Part shown: positions 35,938-46,000 of the stretch, one piece after another
How the letters are laid out: every line of letters starts with the position of its first letter
Numbering within the stretch: the first letter of the stretch is position 1
From: Epiperipatus broadwayi
Lineage: Eukaryota > Onychophora > Udeonychophora > Euonychophora > Peripatidae
NCBI GenBank assembly: GCA_028023455.1
Contig: JAQFVV010000012.1
Span: 7,478,499-7,542,498 of the forward strand
Length of the DNA stretch: 64,000 bases
Direction: 5' to 3'
The notes under the pieces: generated by a model
Databases searched by the model: none
What the model was told of the DNA's origin: nothing
Seen by the model: the letters and a program-made list of their open reading frames with translations, nothing else
Position numbers and translations under genes: made by a program

Positions 35938-36848
35938 AATCAAATTTTATATACACTTTTCAAATACATTCAACTATTAGTAATAACACATAAGTATGTA
36001 ACACGATATTTCGACTGGTATTATTCTCTCTTCTTCAGATGATGCTGGTCTGACCAGTGACAGTAAAATATTTTAATCAACTAAGCTATTTTGCCCAAAG
36101 GTAAGAATCAGTAGAAATTTCATATACTTATCCATGAGGATCCTCTTCATTTCTCCATGGCCTCTAGACATTATATATTATTGCACTTAATTAATTTATG
36201 GAATCATTTGCCATTATTATGTAACGGTTTTGAATTTTCTTCTTTGCACTTTTTCCTTTCCATCCAATATTTTTCTATTAATACATAGTTAGTCTGCTAT
36301 TTTAGATACATCTGTTTGTCTTTTCTAATCATCAGTTTGTACTCTTTTAATGGGACATCTAGTTTTACCAATATACATTCATATTCCCATGATATTTTGT
36401 AGATGTGGGTTTACTTTTCAGCATATTAAGATTCCTAGTAGTGTGATATGGCTTTGGAAATTGTTCTGATGTTGCTCACATGACCATGAGAAATAATCCC
36501 ATAAGTTAGTATAGGGTGATAATACTTAATGTTTAGAAGTTACTAATTAACCTTGCTCTTAGGATAAAATAGAGAAATCAGGAAGACTCTCATAGATAAG
36601 TATATGAAATTTCTAATGACTTTTAACTTTAGGTAGAATAACTTAATTGATTAGGGTGTTATTTTAAATTCAACATTCACGAATCTAAAGGTTCAGTTTC
36701 AACTCCCATGTTAGTATTGTCACTGATCAGGCCAGCAAATATTTGAAGAAGAGAGGAGAATAATACCATGCAAAATGTTGTGTTATATACTAACCCGTGT
36801 GCTGCTAACGGTTGAATGTATTTGAAAAGTTTAATTAAAATTTGAATT
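35938..36848. mobile_element. Long inverted-repeat element with tRNA-like segments
   Basis: Arms of about 220-260 bp face each other around a non-repeated middle. Left-arm anchors CAAATACATTCAAC, TATTATTCTCTCTTCTTCA, CTGGTCTGACCAGTGACA and GAAATTTCATATACTTATC match the right arm in reverse complement. In each arm, read towards the outer edge, there is a tRNA-like head (TAGCTTAGTTGATTA in the left copy; TAACTTAATTGATTAGGGTG ... CAGTTTCAACTCCC in the right copy), then a conserved block containing CAGGCCAGCA. The middle (36190-36560) is shared with the element at 46.4-47.1 kb. It is therefore a defined repeat family, possibly two inverted SINEs around a retroelement remnant. Confidence 0.6.
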
Positions 36849-36872
36849 TTTCTAAAGACTTTTTAATATTAG

Positions 36873-37275
36873 GTAATATATCTAAATGCACTAAAATGCA
36901 GGCAGTAGTGAAGCTAAGTACAGATTGTAATATTAACTGATTAAGTGCTTTCAAGAAGTTTTATCTTCTCATAATCATAGCAAATAGGTTGTGTGAGCAT
37001 GATAGAAAATATATGTGACAAATATTTAAATATATGCAAAGTGGACACAAAAGTCCACTTTTTGGACAGAGATGCATGCTTCCTTTCAGTTTGTAGTGTA
37101 GGTATTGTTTGCATATATTTAAATATTTGTTGCATGCATTTTCTATCATGCTTACACAACTCACTTGCTTTGATTATGAGGAGGTAAAACTTCTCGAAAG
37201 TGCTCAGCCAATTAATATTACAATTTGTATTTAGCTTCACCATTGCCTATGTTTTAGCGCATGTAGACATATTAC
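36873..37275. repeat. ~400-bp inverted repeat (arms ~165 bp)
   Basis: Left arm from 36873 (GTAATATATCTAAATGCACT) and right arm ending 37275 are reverse complements with scattered differences. Anchors are GTGAAGCTAA / TTAGCTTCAC, TTGTAATATTAA / TTAATATTACAA, CATGATAGAAAATA / CATTTTCTATCATG and AAATATTTAAATATATGCAAA. The centre has a small nested palindrome AAGTGGACacaaaAGTCCACTT. The overlapping frames on both strands (36941-37243) are products of the symmetry. It begins only 25 bp after the preceding inverted-repeat element. Confidence 0.88.
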
Positions 37276-39045
37276 TTGTTTAATTGGGAAGTTTATGTTT
37301 TTCTTATTCTTATAATATTAGATAATGGAAATAATCCAATTAATATTTACTACATTTATTTACATTTTGCTGAGTGAGTGAATATTCACTCATTCATTCA
37401 CTCAAAAAAATATGAATAAGCAAAAAAAAAAAAAAAATTTCCATAATATATTTTTTAAATAAAGTAAACAGCAAAATGTTGATTTTCATTATAATTAAAT
37501 ATGCTCTGGGTTATATTTTTCAATAACTTTTTTATCTTATAGAAATATAATAATAGTTTTAATATTAAGAAACTATGATCTCTAATTGTTTTGATGTTTT
37601 TAAGTTGGTATGAACTTTAAATATGTTTTAAAATTTTGTAATATTACCCAAAATACGGCTCATGAAATTCAAAAATAATAATAACGGAAAAATAAAATGT
37701 ATGTGCTTTCAGTATACTGATAAAGTTTTATAAATAAACAATAATGTGCAGCATTCTGAGATGGAAAAATGGCTATTGTGACATATTATAAAATTTATTT
37801 ACAAACTTTCTTTAAAAAATATGATTGCGTGTGTTGCTGAGAGGTGGGAAAATAGTTGCTCAAGTATCATGAAATGTATTAAATTTATGAATTATGTTAT
37901 TTTTTGTTTGTTTGTAATTTTTTTTGGAATAGTATGTAAGTGAAGTCATTTTATTGATATAGCATAGTTAGTGATTTTGTTACATAATAATAATTCTTGC
38001 AAATGATTTTATTAAATAATGTTTTGTTCGGTGATTTGAAAGATTTTTGTTTTAAGGTGTGAGATTGTTATTTTTATTCTGCATCTGAAGGCCCTTTTAT
38101 TTACAATATTTTATAAGAATAGAAAATTGGAAATATATTAGTAGATAAATGGAATTAGAATCTTATGTAATATGTAGTATCTTTATAAAACAAAATATTG
38201 TTTCAGTATATTAATAAAATTTATATATCTTTAATAAAAATTATTAATATAATTTAGTAGTTGAATTGCATATTTTTTTGATAATTAATAAAAATTTATT
38301 TAAAATATACTGACTCGTAAAGTATCCATATAGTCTATGTGCAACTTGAATCATAGATAAAAGATTTTTTTTTTTTGCTTGTTGATTTTTAATAAAAATA
38401 ATCACCCAGTTTTTCACAAATTGAAAAAATGATTATTTTATCATTATTAAACATGATAACTACTATAAATGTTAATGATTAAATCTATAAGTAAAAGTAC
38501 TGTATTCAATATTAAGTTTTGGCCAAAATATGGATCCCTATACTTTCAAAAAATCTTTTCTTATTTAAGATTACTATATTTATTAGATATCAAGAAATTT
38601 AAATTATTAATAACTTATTTTGACTTGAAATACTTTTTTCTCTCACAAATATAACATTATATTAGCAGCTAACGTGAATATGGCCTGAAGTTGTATTTAG
38701 AACCTTAGCTTCTATGTAAATAACCTACTTACACTAATTAGTAAATAATAATAACAGATTTATACTTAAGTATAAAAATATCGCAATAAATATTCAAAAA
38801 TTTTAAACTTTTAAAACGTATTTTGTTAGATATAATAGAAATAAATAATCTTTTAGATTTTTAAAATAAATAAGGAAGATTTTATTGATTTTGTAAACTG
38901 AAAATAATTTTTCTAATGATAATGTATAATCTTTTTGTTTTGATTGCGATCTCATTTTTTTAATATAGAAACAAAATGTAAACATTTAAAATTTATTTCA
39001 GTAGTAAGCAAAAAAAAAACAAGTTTATTTTCTGATAAGTAAAAA
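37276..39045. other. AT-rich spacer
   Basis: A small GAGTGAGTGAAT / ATTCACTCATTC inverted repeat at about 37371-37402; otherwise nothing recognised. Confidence 0.5.
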
Positions 39046-39049
39046 AACC

Positions 39050-39499
39050 TCTTAAATTCCAACAAGAGCTAAATAATTATATGTCTGGATATTAACACAG
39101 CACAAGACTGAAAGTGGCTCTAGTTGTACTTGTTCTTATGATGCATTTGATTTCTTACCAGTTCACAAGTGAACGCATATTGTCAAATAGCGGTAATGAT
39201 TAAAATATGTATGAAAAAATGTAAAATTAAATACTGTAGTTTATAAAAAAAGTAAAAAAAAGTTTGTCTTGTATTAATTTTTTTCAAATATTTGAAATTT
39301 TTTATTAGTCATACTTTATTTCCTTATTTTTTAATGCAAATTTTAAAGTAATTTTTTCTTGTTGCTTTGCTTTTATGTGATTTCTGAAAATTATAGAACC
39401 TATACCCAATTTTTCAAGGTAAGTTAAGTCTATTTTGTGCAATTTTTTAATGCGGTTTTTCTGTGGAACCTATGTACTGCATAAAACGAGACCCAGGTG
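39050..39499 (+). mobile_element. 5'-truncated copy of the pogo-like element (19690-20889)
   Basis: Starts abruptly at sequence equivalent to 20326 (AAATTCCAACAAGAGCTAAA) and follows the reference copy to the same terminus GAGACCCAGGTG followed by TA (39500-39501). The coding remnant has stops, and many CG sites have become TG or CA, consistent with decay of methylated CG. Confidence 0.8.
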
Positions 39500-39501
39500 T
39501 A

Positions 39502-40990
39502 TTTAAATGATGATTTTAATGACTGAGGATGTGAACTTCGTCATTAAAATTTTGTAACTGAAACTTTGAATAAAAATTTATAGTATTATGATAAGAGATT
39601 TTCTGTAACTCTGAACTATTGACTCAAAATCAATGAATATTTAGGGGTAATTAAATTTGCAAGACCTAAGCTTTCAAAATCTGTATGTATTAAATCTTTG
39701 TCTTTTTTTTTGGATATATCTTTTTTTTTTTAATTTCTTTTCATCAGTATCTCTAATAAATTAAATACTTAAGTATTCTTATGTACATCCACACATAAGG
39801 TAAATAAATATACTTCCTTATACATGATAAGTAATTATATACACTTATAACTGAATACATACGCTAAAAAATTAGACTACATTTTGATTTAACTGAAAGG
39901 ACTCTTCTAAAAGAACATATTTAAATAAATATTTTCTTATATATAAAATAAAAATATAACTCAAATCACACAAACTTTTAAATTCTCTTAATTTTGTCAA
40001 TCCTGTAAATAAACAACAACTATTAAATATGTAGTATCAAGAATATATAATAATAAATTTGAATTATTTTTATCTGACTGGTACATTATATTAATATGAG
40101 TTTGATTTAAAATGATTATTATATTTGCATCTGAAAGTTGTTACTTCATAAGTATTGTTAGCAACTTATGAATTATTAATAAGTCTATATATTAACCTTT
40201 AACTCAAACAATTATAATGTAATGAATTCAAAAAATCTGTTTACCTACATGATTATAATGACTCATTGTTATGTAATTATTTATTCTAAAAGATAAACCC
40301 ATTTATATATCTACTCTGTAGATATAAAGTCATAAGTAATATAGAAATAGAATCAAATGTTATAGTTTGCTAAAAATCCTGGATGTAAATGTTAATAAAT
40401 AATCTGTTATTAATAGACTAAAAGGTCACAAATATAAAAAGAACAAACTGTTGTTAAAAATCTGTAGAAACAGTGCATCTATAGAAGAAAATACAGTATT
40501 TTGAAAAAGGATTAATAATTATTTATTTAATAATAAACTTGTTCTGGCCCAATTAAATATATGTTAAAGAGAAAACAAGCAAAAAAATTAGACAAATTTT
40601 TCTGAGTTACTTAAAGTGGAAAAATAGAACTTTTTTTTGTAATTTTATAGTTTTTGTTAAAATATATAAACGTAGCTAATGGATTTTTTTTTTTTAATTT
40701 ACATTTTTTAAAACTGAATGTTGATTGTGATTGAAAGTTGGGAAAAACTGAAGATATATGAATCTTTTGGTGTTTTTTTTTTTTTTTTGTCTTTGGGAAA
40801 AAATAGTTTGAAAGTATTGATATTAGACTTCTTGTTATTGCATTCTTTTAATCTTTCTGTTCTTTAGTAATAAATAATTTGCTCTCAGAAATAGAACTTA
40901 GAAATACATATTTATCCTAAGAAGTTTTGCAAAAAATCATAAGTGACAATTTTATGTAATGCTTTAAATTGGGGAGATTTTAAATTCCAT
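39502..40990. other. AT-rich spacer
   Basis: No gene or repeat recognised apart from poly-T runs near 39720 and 40770. Confidence 0.55.
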
Positions 40991-41000
40991 ATATGTGTTT

Positions 41001-42132
41001 TTATCAAGAATTATATAATAATAAAGAACAAGTACCTCCTATATCTATTACATCTTCCGAATTGCCCAGAATTTTAAATGAAGTGAGACATGCAATTAAA
41101 TGTATGAAGAAAGGAAAGGCTCCAGGAAATGATGGAATTATAATTGATATATTAAAAGAAGCAGGTGAAGAAATAGAAACAATTTTAGCAAAGTTATATA
41201 CCAAATGTCTAAATGATAAAGATGTACCGTAAGATTGGAAGAATGCAGTAATAATATTAATATTTAAAAAAGGTGATAAAGAAGATATTAGAAATTACAG
41301 ACCTATCAGCCTTTTATCAGTTTCATATAAATTTTTTACCAAGATAATTACAACTCGTCTACAGAGAACTTTGGATTTCCACCAACCAAGAGAACAAGCT
41401 GGATTTAAAAGTGGTTTTAGTACAATAGATCATATCCAGGTATTGAGAGAAGTCATAGAAAGGACAAACGAATATGAGTTGTCATTATGTTTTGGATTTG
41501 TAGATTATGAAAAGGCATTCGATTCTATACACATTTCTTCAGTGATTAAAGCATTGTATCATCAAGGTATAGATCCAGGATATTTTCATATTTTAAAGAA
41601 TATTTATAAAAATGCAACAGCAACAATTAGATTACATAATGATACTGGAAAAATCAACATTAAGAAAGGTGTAAGACAAGGTAATTCCATATCTCCAAAA
41701 CTTTTTACAGTAGTGCTGCAAGAAGTATTTTGTGGATTAAAATGGGAAACTGAAGGAGTGAAAGTAAATGGAGAGTATTTAAGTCATTTAGATTTCACAG
41801 ATGATGTAATTGTTTTTGCAAATAATGCTTCAGAGCTGCAGGAAATGTTGCAGGAGTTAGCAGATGAAAGTAGAAAAGTAGGACTAAAGATAAATGTTAA
41901 AAAGACTAAAGTAATGTTTAATCGATTTGCTCAAAATATGAAAATAAAGATTGATTATGAAGAATTAGAAGAAGTTAACAGTTACAAATACCTTGGTCAG
42001 ATTATTAATACAGATGGAAACATAATGGAGGAAATTAATCATAGAATTAAACTTGGTTGGAGTGCTTTTGGTAGAAATAACTTGATACTAAAAGGAAATA
42101 TGCCTATGTGTTTGAAAAAGATGTTTTTTTAA
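41001..42132 (+). pseudogene. RTE-like reverse transcriptase, most of RT domain (copy D)
   Basis: One frame runs from the truncation point to 42132, broken only by a TAA at 41230. Blocks in order: FYQELYNNKEQ; KCMKKGKAPGNDGI (RT block 1); [16 protein letters not shown] and [13 protein letters not shown] (block 2); [29 protein letters not shown] (first catalytic Asp); [26 protein letters not shown] (Asp-Asp box with Thr for Ala); [12 protein letters not shown]; and [15 protein letters not shown]. The frame then shifts at 42123-42129, where seven T replace the expected GTTTTT. The RT core is recognisably complete, but the endonuclease is missing by 5' truncation. The premature stop and the frameshift make it inactive. 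Confidence 0.87.
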
Positions 42133-42136
42133 CAAA

Positions 42137-42556
42137 TGTGTTTTACCAGTTCTTACTTATGGATCTGAGACTTGGACACTTAATAGAAGAGCAATACAGA
42201 GACTTCAGACCACTCAAAGGAGTATGGAGAGATGTATGTTGGGAATAACAAGAAGAGATCGAAAACGCAATGTATGAGTAAGATAACAAACAGGTGTTAC
42301 TGACCTTATTGATAAAATTAAAAGATTGAAATGGAGTTGGGCTGAACATATTGCTAGAAGAGATGATAATAGATGGACAATTGAAATTTTAACCTGGATT
42401 CCAAGAGATTGTAAAAGACCCAGAAAGAGACCACATGTGAGATGGATGGATGAAATAAGAAAATGTGCAGGGGTGTTGTGGAGAAGAGAAGCTAAAGATC
42501 GGAGATGGATTAAACTTGGAGAGACCTTCATCCTGCAGTGGATTGATAACGGTTGA
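42137..42556 (+). pseudogene. RTE-like RT C-terminal region (copy D)
   Basis: Continuation after the frameshift: VLPVLTYGSETWTLNRR, then two stops near 42275-42290, then an open end from 42326 (KWSWAEHIARRDDNRWTIEI) through RPRKRPHVRWMDEIRK to LQWIDNG at 42556. The frames on the opposite strand at 42143-42531 are antisense shadows. Confidence 0.85.
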
Positions 42557-42580
42557 TAATGATGATGATGATATGTATTT

Positions 42581-44020
42581 GGTGTTATTGTTTTTTAATT
42601 TTATCCAATTTTAATCTAATAATGTTGGAATTCAAAAACACTCTATATATATTATATGGAAAGAAATATTGAAAATAAATATTTTTTCATAGCTTCTACA
42701 TAAAAACTATGGGCAAGCAGAAGGTGCCAAAGATGTCAAGTGGGCCATTCTCCTAGTATATTGTAGTGTAGAGACTGATCTAAGCTAAATAATGTGTGCA
42801 TTAAAAATTTTTTTTATTAGTTTCAAATATGTTATATTAATAAAATCGAATATCTTATGAATTGGTCATATAAATTCTAATATATTATTGTGTACAGTAA
42901 TTTCTTTTTTTTTTGCATTTTTGAAATTACTAGTAACAAATTTTTAAATTCGTGGCAAAAAAAAAAAAGATATTAAGAGTTAATATTTTATATACTATAT
43001 TGGAAATTAATGAAGTTTAATACATTACATTACGAGACAATATTTCATGTATATAAGAATGTTTTTTGTAACAGAAACAATAGATTAATTTTTGTTTTTA
43101 AATCATATATACTTTAAACCAATTTAAAATATAACTTTAGTTTATTATTTAAAATGTATGTGTGTGTACGTTTATTATCTTACTTTCTATCTGAAATTTT
43201 AAAAAAACAACACTATTTTTAAACTTTTAGTATATAGAACTTTACTTAATATTTATTTATTAAAGATATTGTTTATAATATAATGCTAAGTAAATAAATG
43301 AAAAATATATTATTTTGATGTATATAATTTCTGTATTTTTGACTTATAACACTGTATAATTTTAGTTTTAAAATATTTACATAACATTTTAAATTGGGAA
43401 TAATTATATTACCTAAAATACTTTTAATTGTAACAGTGTAATATATAATAGAAACATTTTGGAATGCAAATTAATGGTTATACAATTTTTAAACAATAGA
43501 ATTCTGCCTCAAGGACAAGTAGAGATAGTGTTTGATCTACTAACCTAAATGTGGATGTTTAAAAAAAACATAGTTAAAAAATGTATGAATACAATTGAAC
43601 TTCATTCTTTTCATTCATTCATTTTTATGATTTTTCATTCCTCTATTTTTACTTTTTTAAAATTATATGGAAGAAACAATTTTGATTATAATTATGGGCT
43701 AAAAGTTAAAGACATTTTCCTAAAAAGGTAGTAGCTTTCCATATTGTTTTAATATTGTCTCATCTGTGAAACATTGTTATAAACAAGAATCCCAGATTTT
43801 GTTAAAAATTTATAAAAGAAACTGCTGAATTTTATTCTTTATAATTTAAATACTATGAGAGGGGAAAACAAGGCATATAATGAATAAATAATTTATTTAT
43901 ACATCTGTGCTATTGAATATTCTTTATTTATTTCTTAGAAAATATTGTGTCATTATTGGAATTCTTCAAAATTATTGAGGAAAATGAACAGAAAAACTAG
44001 ACTGTTTTATATATAAAAAC
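42581..44020. other. AT-rich spacer
   Basis: A (TG)n-like patch at about 43157-43170; nothing else recognised. Confidence 0.55.
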
Positions 44021-44117
44021 TAAAGAGTGTGCAATAGCTCTAACAAACTTTATTGATAAAGACCGGCAAGAGAAAGCGTTTAAAAATACCTCTATCTATA
44101 AATTTTTTTTATCCTTA

Positions 44118-44150
44118 GACTGGCTTCATGCTTTTGGCATTCCTCAGTGG
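44118..44150 (-). ncRNA. Decayed hammerhead (F1-c)
   Basis: Minus strand: CUGAGGA (44147-44141), an exact CUGANGA; stem II AUGC / GCAU around loop CAAAA (44140-44128), perfectly paired but with different bases from copies a and b; GAAG in place of GAAA (44127-44124); CCAGUC (44123-44118). Stem I pairing is poor. The last A of GAAA, which pairs with U16.1, is lost, so activity is unlikely. Confidence 0.6.
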
Positions 44151-44511
44151 TGCACTAGGATATTTTAGCCACCAGATCCAAAATACCAATTCAAAGCCAG
44201 CTCTTATCTGATAGTTAACTTTTAAGTAGACAATCTGAAATTTTGATATCTGTCTTCAAAGCCAGCTATCTAGCCTATATAGCTATATTGGGGCTAAGAA
44301 TTCTTCAGCCATACCATATATTAATAGTCAGCAATTTAATTTCACTTAAGACTTAAAAGTAAAAGCTATTTTACTAGCTAAAAATAAGCCATATATCATG
44401 ACTTAATTTAATAAAATTTGAAGAGCTTGCAATAGCTCTAACAAGTTTTATTGATAAACACCGGCAAGAGAAAGCATTAAAAAAAACTCTGTCTAGAAAT
44501 TATCCCCATCT

Positions 44512-44541
44512 GACTGGTTTCATGCTTTTAGCATTCCTTGG
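44512..44541 (-). ncRNA. Decayed hammerhead (F1-d)
   Basis: Minus strand: CCAAGGA in place of CUGANGA (two changes); stem II AUGC / GCAU with loop UAAAA (44534-44522); GAAA intact; CCAGUC with the GUC triplet intact. Stem I cannot be formed convincingly. Inactive by its core. Confidence 0.55.
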
Positions 44542-44668
44542 TGCTCATTTATATTAAGATATCTTCAAACTTTAGTGGACAGGCTTCAATCTTTTCCATC
44601 CTCCAACACTTCAGCAGTCTGAATGTTCAAAGCCCTTATTGATATTAATATTGTTGAAGAGCAATTAT

Positions 44669-45057
44669 AATAGAAGAGCAATACAGAGACTTCAGACCAC
44701 TCAAATAAGTATGGAGAGATGCATGTTGGGAGTAACAAGAAGAGATCGAAAATGCAGTGTATGGGTAAGAGAACAAACAGATGTTACTGACCTCATTGAA
44801 AAAATTAAAAGACTGAAGTGGAGTTGGGCTGGACATATTGCTAGAAGAGATGATAATAGATGGACAATTGAAATTTTGAACTGGATTCCAAGAGATTGTA
44901 AAAGACCCAGGAAGAGACCACATGTGAGATGGATGGATGAAATAAGAAAGTGGGCAGGGGTGATGTGAAGAGAAGCTAAAGATAGGAAAAGATGGATTGA
45001 ACTTGGAGAAACCTTCATCCTGCAGTGGATTGATAATGGTTGATGATGATGATGACG
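44669..45057 (+). pseudogene. RTE-like LINE 3' fragment, copy E
   Basis: Strongly 5'-truncated insertion starting at the RRAIQRLQTTQ segment and running through VTRRDRK, VWVREQTDVTDLIEKIKR, WSWAGHIARRDDNRW and RPRKRPHVRWMDEIRK; a 2-bp loss after AGVM then shifts the frame. It ends in the family tail TTGATGATGATGATGACG. It lies inside F2 sequence: F2 homology ends near 44660 and resumes at about 45058, so it inserted after the F2 copy. Confidence 0.85.
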
Positions 45058-45159
45058 AATATGTTCATTTAAATACATAGAAGGATGGGCAGAATTCATG
45101 CTCAATCTGTAACATTTTAAGTACAAATATATATACTGAATTTTAGATGTAATTAGATT

Positions 45160-45210
45160 TGAACACAGTCTTTCAAGCTCTTTTTAGCTATCCACTCTCT
45201 TATGTAACCA
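45160..45210 (-). promoter_or_regulatory. tRNA-like A/B boxes of F2, left copy
   Basis: On the minus strand, GGATAGCTAAAAAGAGCTTG (about 45196-45177) and GTGTTCAAATC (45170-45160) are A-box-like and B-box-like. They lie about 70 bases downstream of the hammerhead at 45270-45315. Confidence 0.45.
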
Positions 45211-45269
45211 ATACATATGACTACATGCATGAGGAAAAGATAAATTAACTGTAATATATGGATTTTGTA

Positions 45270-45315
45270 TTTGTACTGAACCAGTACTCATCAGTTGGCC
45301 CAGATCATCATTTCC
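45270..45315 (-). ncRNA. Decayed hammerhead (F2, left copy)
   Basis: Minus strand: GGCCAA, then CUGAUGA (45294-45288), an exact core; stem II GUACU / AGUAC (45287-45273) with loop GGUUC, perfectly paired; then AAA where GAAA is expected, so G12 is missing. Stem I outer pairing is mostly lost on the 3' side. Not expected to cleave. Confidence 0.6.
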
Positions 45316-45427
45316 CACACATATACATGATCAGTGCTCAGTTTGTATTAAGATAACAAATCTTCAAACTTTAATGGACAGGCTTCAATCTTTTCCACTC
45401 TCCAACTCTTGCATCAATTATATAAGA

Positions 45428-45475
45428 TGGAGAGAATAGCTGAAGGAAGCTTGGAAGTGTGTTCAAATCCCTTCT
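45428..45475 (+). promoter_or_regulatory. tRNA-like A/B boxes of F2, middle copy
   Basis: GAATAGCTGAAGGAAGCTTG followed by GTGTTCAAATCCC (B-box-like, near 45464). It marks the start of the plus-strand right half and matches the fragments at 18.4 and 60.4 kb. Confidence 0.5.
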
Positions 45476-45782
45476 AATTGTATCTAAAGATTAGTACATA
45501 TAATATACTTGTATTAAAATAGTACAGATTCAGCCTGAATTCTGCTCATCTCTTTTGTGTATTTAAATTGACATATTAAGGTTCGATATATGAAGGATTA
45601 GAGTGACTTAAAATCAACATAGGTATGACAAGAACATTAACATCAACAAGGACTTTGAGCTTTACATCATATGGATGGCTGAAGTATTGAAGAGTGGAAA
45701 AGATTATAGTCTATCTATTAAAGTTTGAAGATTTGCTATCTTAATATAAAGTTAGCACTGATTGTATATATGTATGGGAGAT

Positions 45783-45850
45783 AATGATCTGGACCAACTG
45801 ATGACTACTAGTCCAGCACAAATTATATATATATATATATTGAAGATCAT
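45783..45850 (+). ncRNA. Decayed hammerhead (F2, right copy) with TA expansion
   Basis: Outer stem I AAUGAUCU (45783-45790) pairs perfectly with AGAUCAUU (about 45844-45851). GGACCAA precedes CUGAUGA (45798-45804), an exact core. Stem II CUACU / AGCAC has two mismatches. AAA follows without G12. A (TA)n run has expanded between the core and the 3' arm of stem I. Compared with the 21.2-kb copy (UGACCU / AGGUCA), the outer stem shows a compensatory C-G to U-A change. Confidence 0.6.
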
Positions 45851-45892
45851 TTATCTTTTTACATGTATGTGTTTATGTGTTTGTTATATAAA

Positions 45893-45945
45893 ATATAGAG
45901 GATTGCTTAATGGAGCTTCTCAGGATTTGTTCGTATCCCCTCTAA
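45893..45945 (+). promoter_or_regulatory. tRNA-like A/B boxes of F2, right copy
   Basis: GAGGATTGCTTAATGGAGCT followed by TTGTTCGTATCCCC (B-box-like). It again lies downstream of a hammerhead on the same strand, repeating the order seen in the left copy. Confidence 0.45.
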
Positions 45946-46000
45946 TTACATATAAAGTTCAATTTATAAAATATCCTTGTATTTTAATTGTGTAATAGCA

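Larger units (their letters stand above)
41001..42570 (+). mobile_element. 5'-truncated RTE-like LINE insertion, copy D
   Basis: The longest and best preserved copy. Direct repeats ATATGTGTTT (40991-41000) and ATATGTATTT (42571-42580) differ at one base and look like the target duplication. The 3' tail is GATAATGATGATGATGATG-like. Nearly identical to copy B over their shared 1.16 kb. Confidence 0.87.
44021..44545 (-). mobile_element. F1 hammerhead-bearing repeat, copies c and d in tandem
   Basis: Two head-to-tail units with the shared start AATAGCTCTAACAA at 44033 and 44431 (offset 398), each followed by TTTATTGATAAA, CCGGCAAGAGAAAGC and a ribozyme block. Unit c is complete; unit d stops at about 44545, where F2 sequence begins. 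The period is close to the 423 of the 24-kb copy. Tandem arrangement at both multi-unit loci argues that the mobile form was a multimer. Confidence 0.72.
44545..46000. mobile_element. F2 composite locus: head-to-head hammerhead/tRNA-like repeats
   Basis: Left part (44545-45425, minus strand, interrupted by RTE copy E) and right part (45425-46000, plus strand) are related copies of one repeat arranged head to head, which gives a large imperfect inverted repeat. Each holds a hammerhead followed on the same strand by a tRNA-like block. Within the left part CTTCAAACTTTA recurs at 44566 and 45363; without the RTE insert the period is about 414. In the right part B-box-like sequences at 45464 and 45929 give a period of about 465, lengthened by a (TA)n run. 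Each half is thus about 1.2-2 tandem units. Confidence 0.65.

Noticed and set aside
36008-36045. CTGAAGA ... GAAA on the minus strand, hammerhead-like, also near 36750 (plus) and 46575-46600 (minus)
   Set aside because: The segment between the two motifs does not form a stem II in any of the three copies, and the motifs drift independently, so it lacks the structure that supports F1 and F2.
36941-37243. Overlapping open frames on both strands
   Set aside because: They are produced by the symmetry of an inverted repeat in AT-rich DNA; no protein family is visible.
37371-37405. GAGTGAGTGAAT inverted repeat as a regulatory site
   Set aside because: Short, made of a simple GTGA-type repeat, and without other supporting context.
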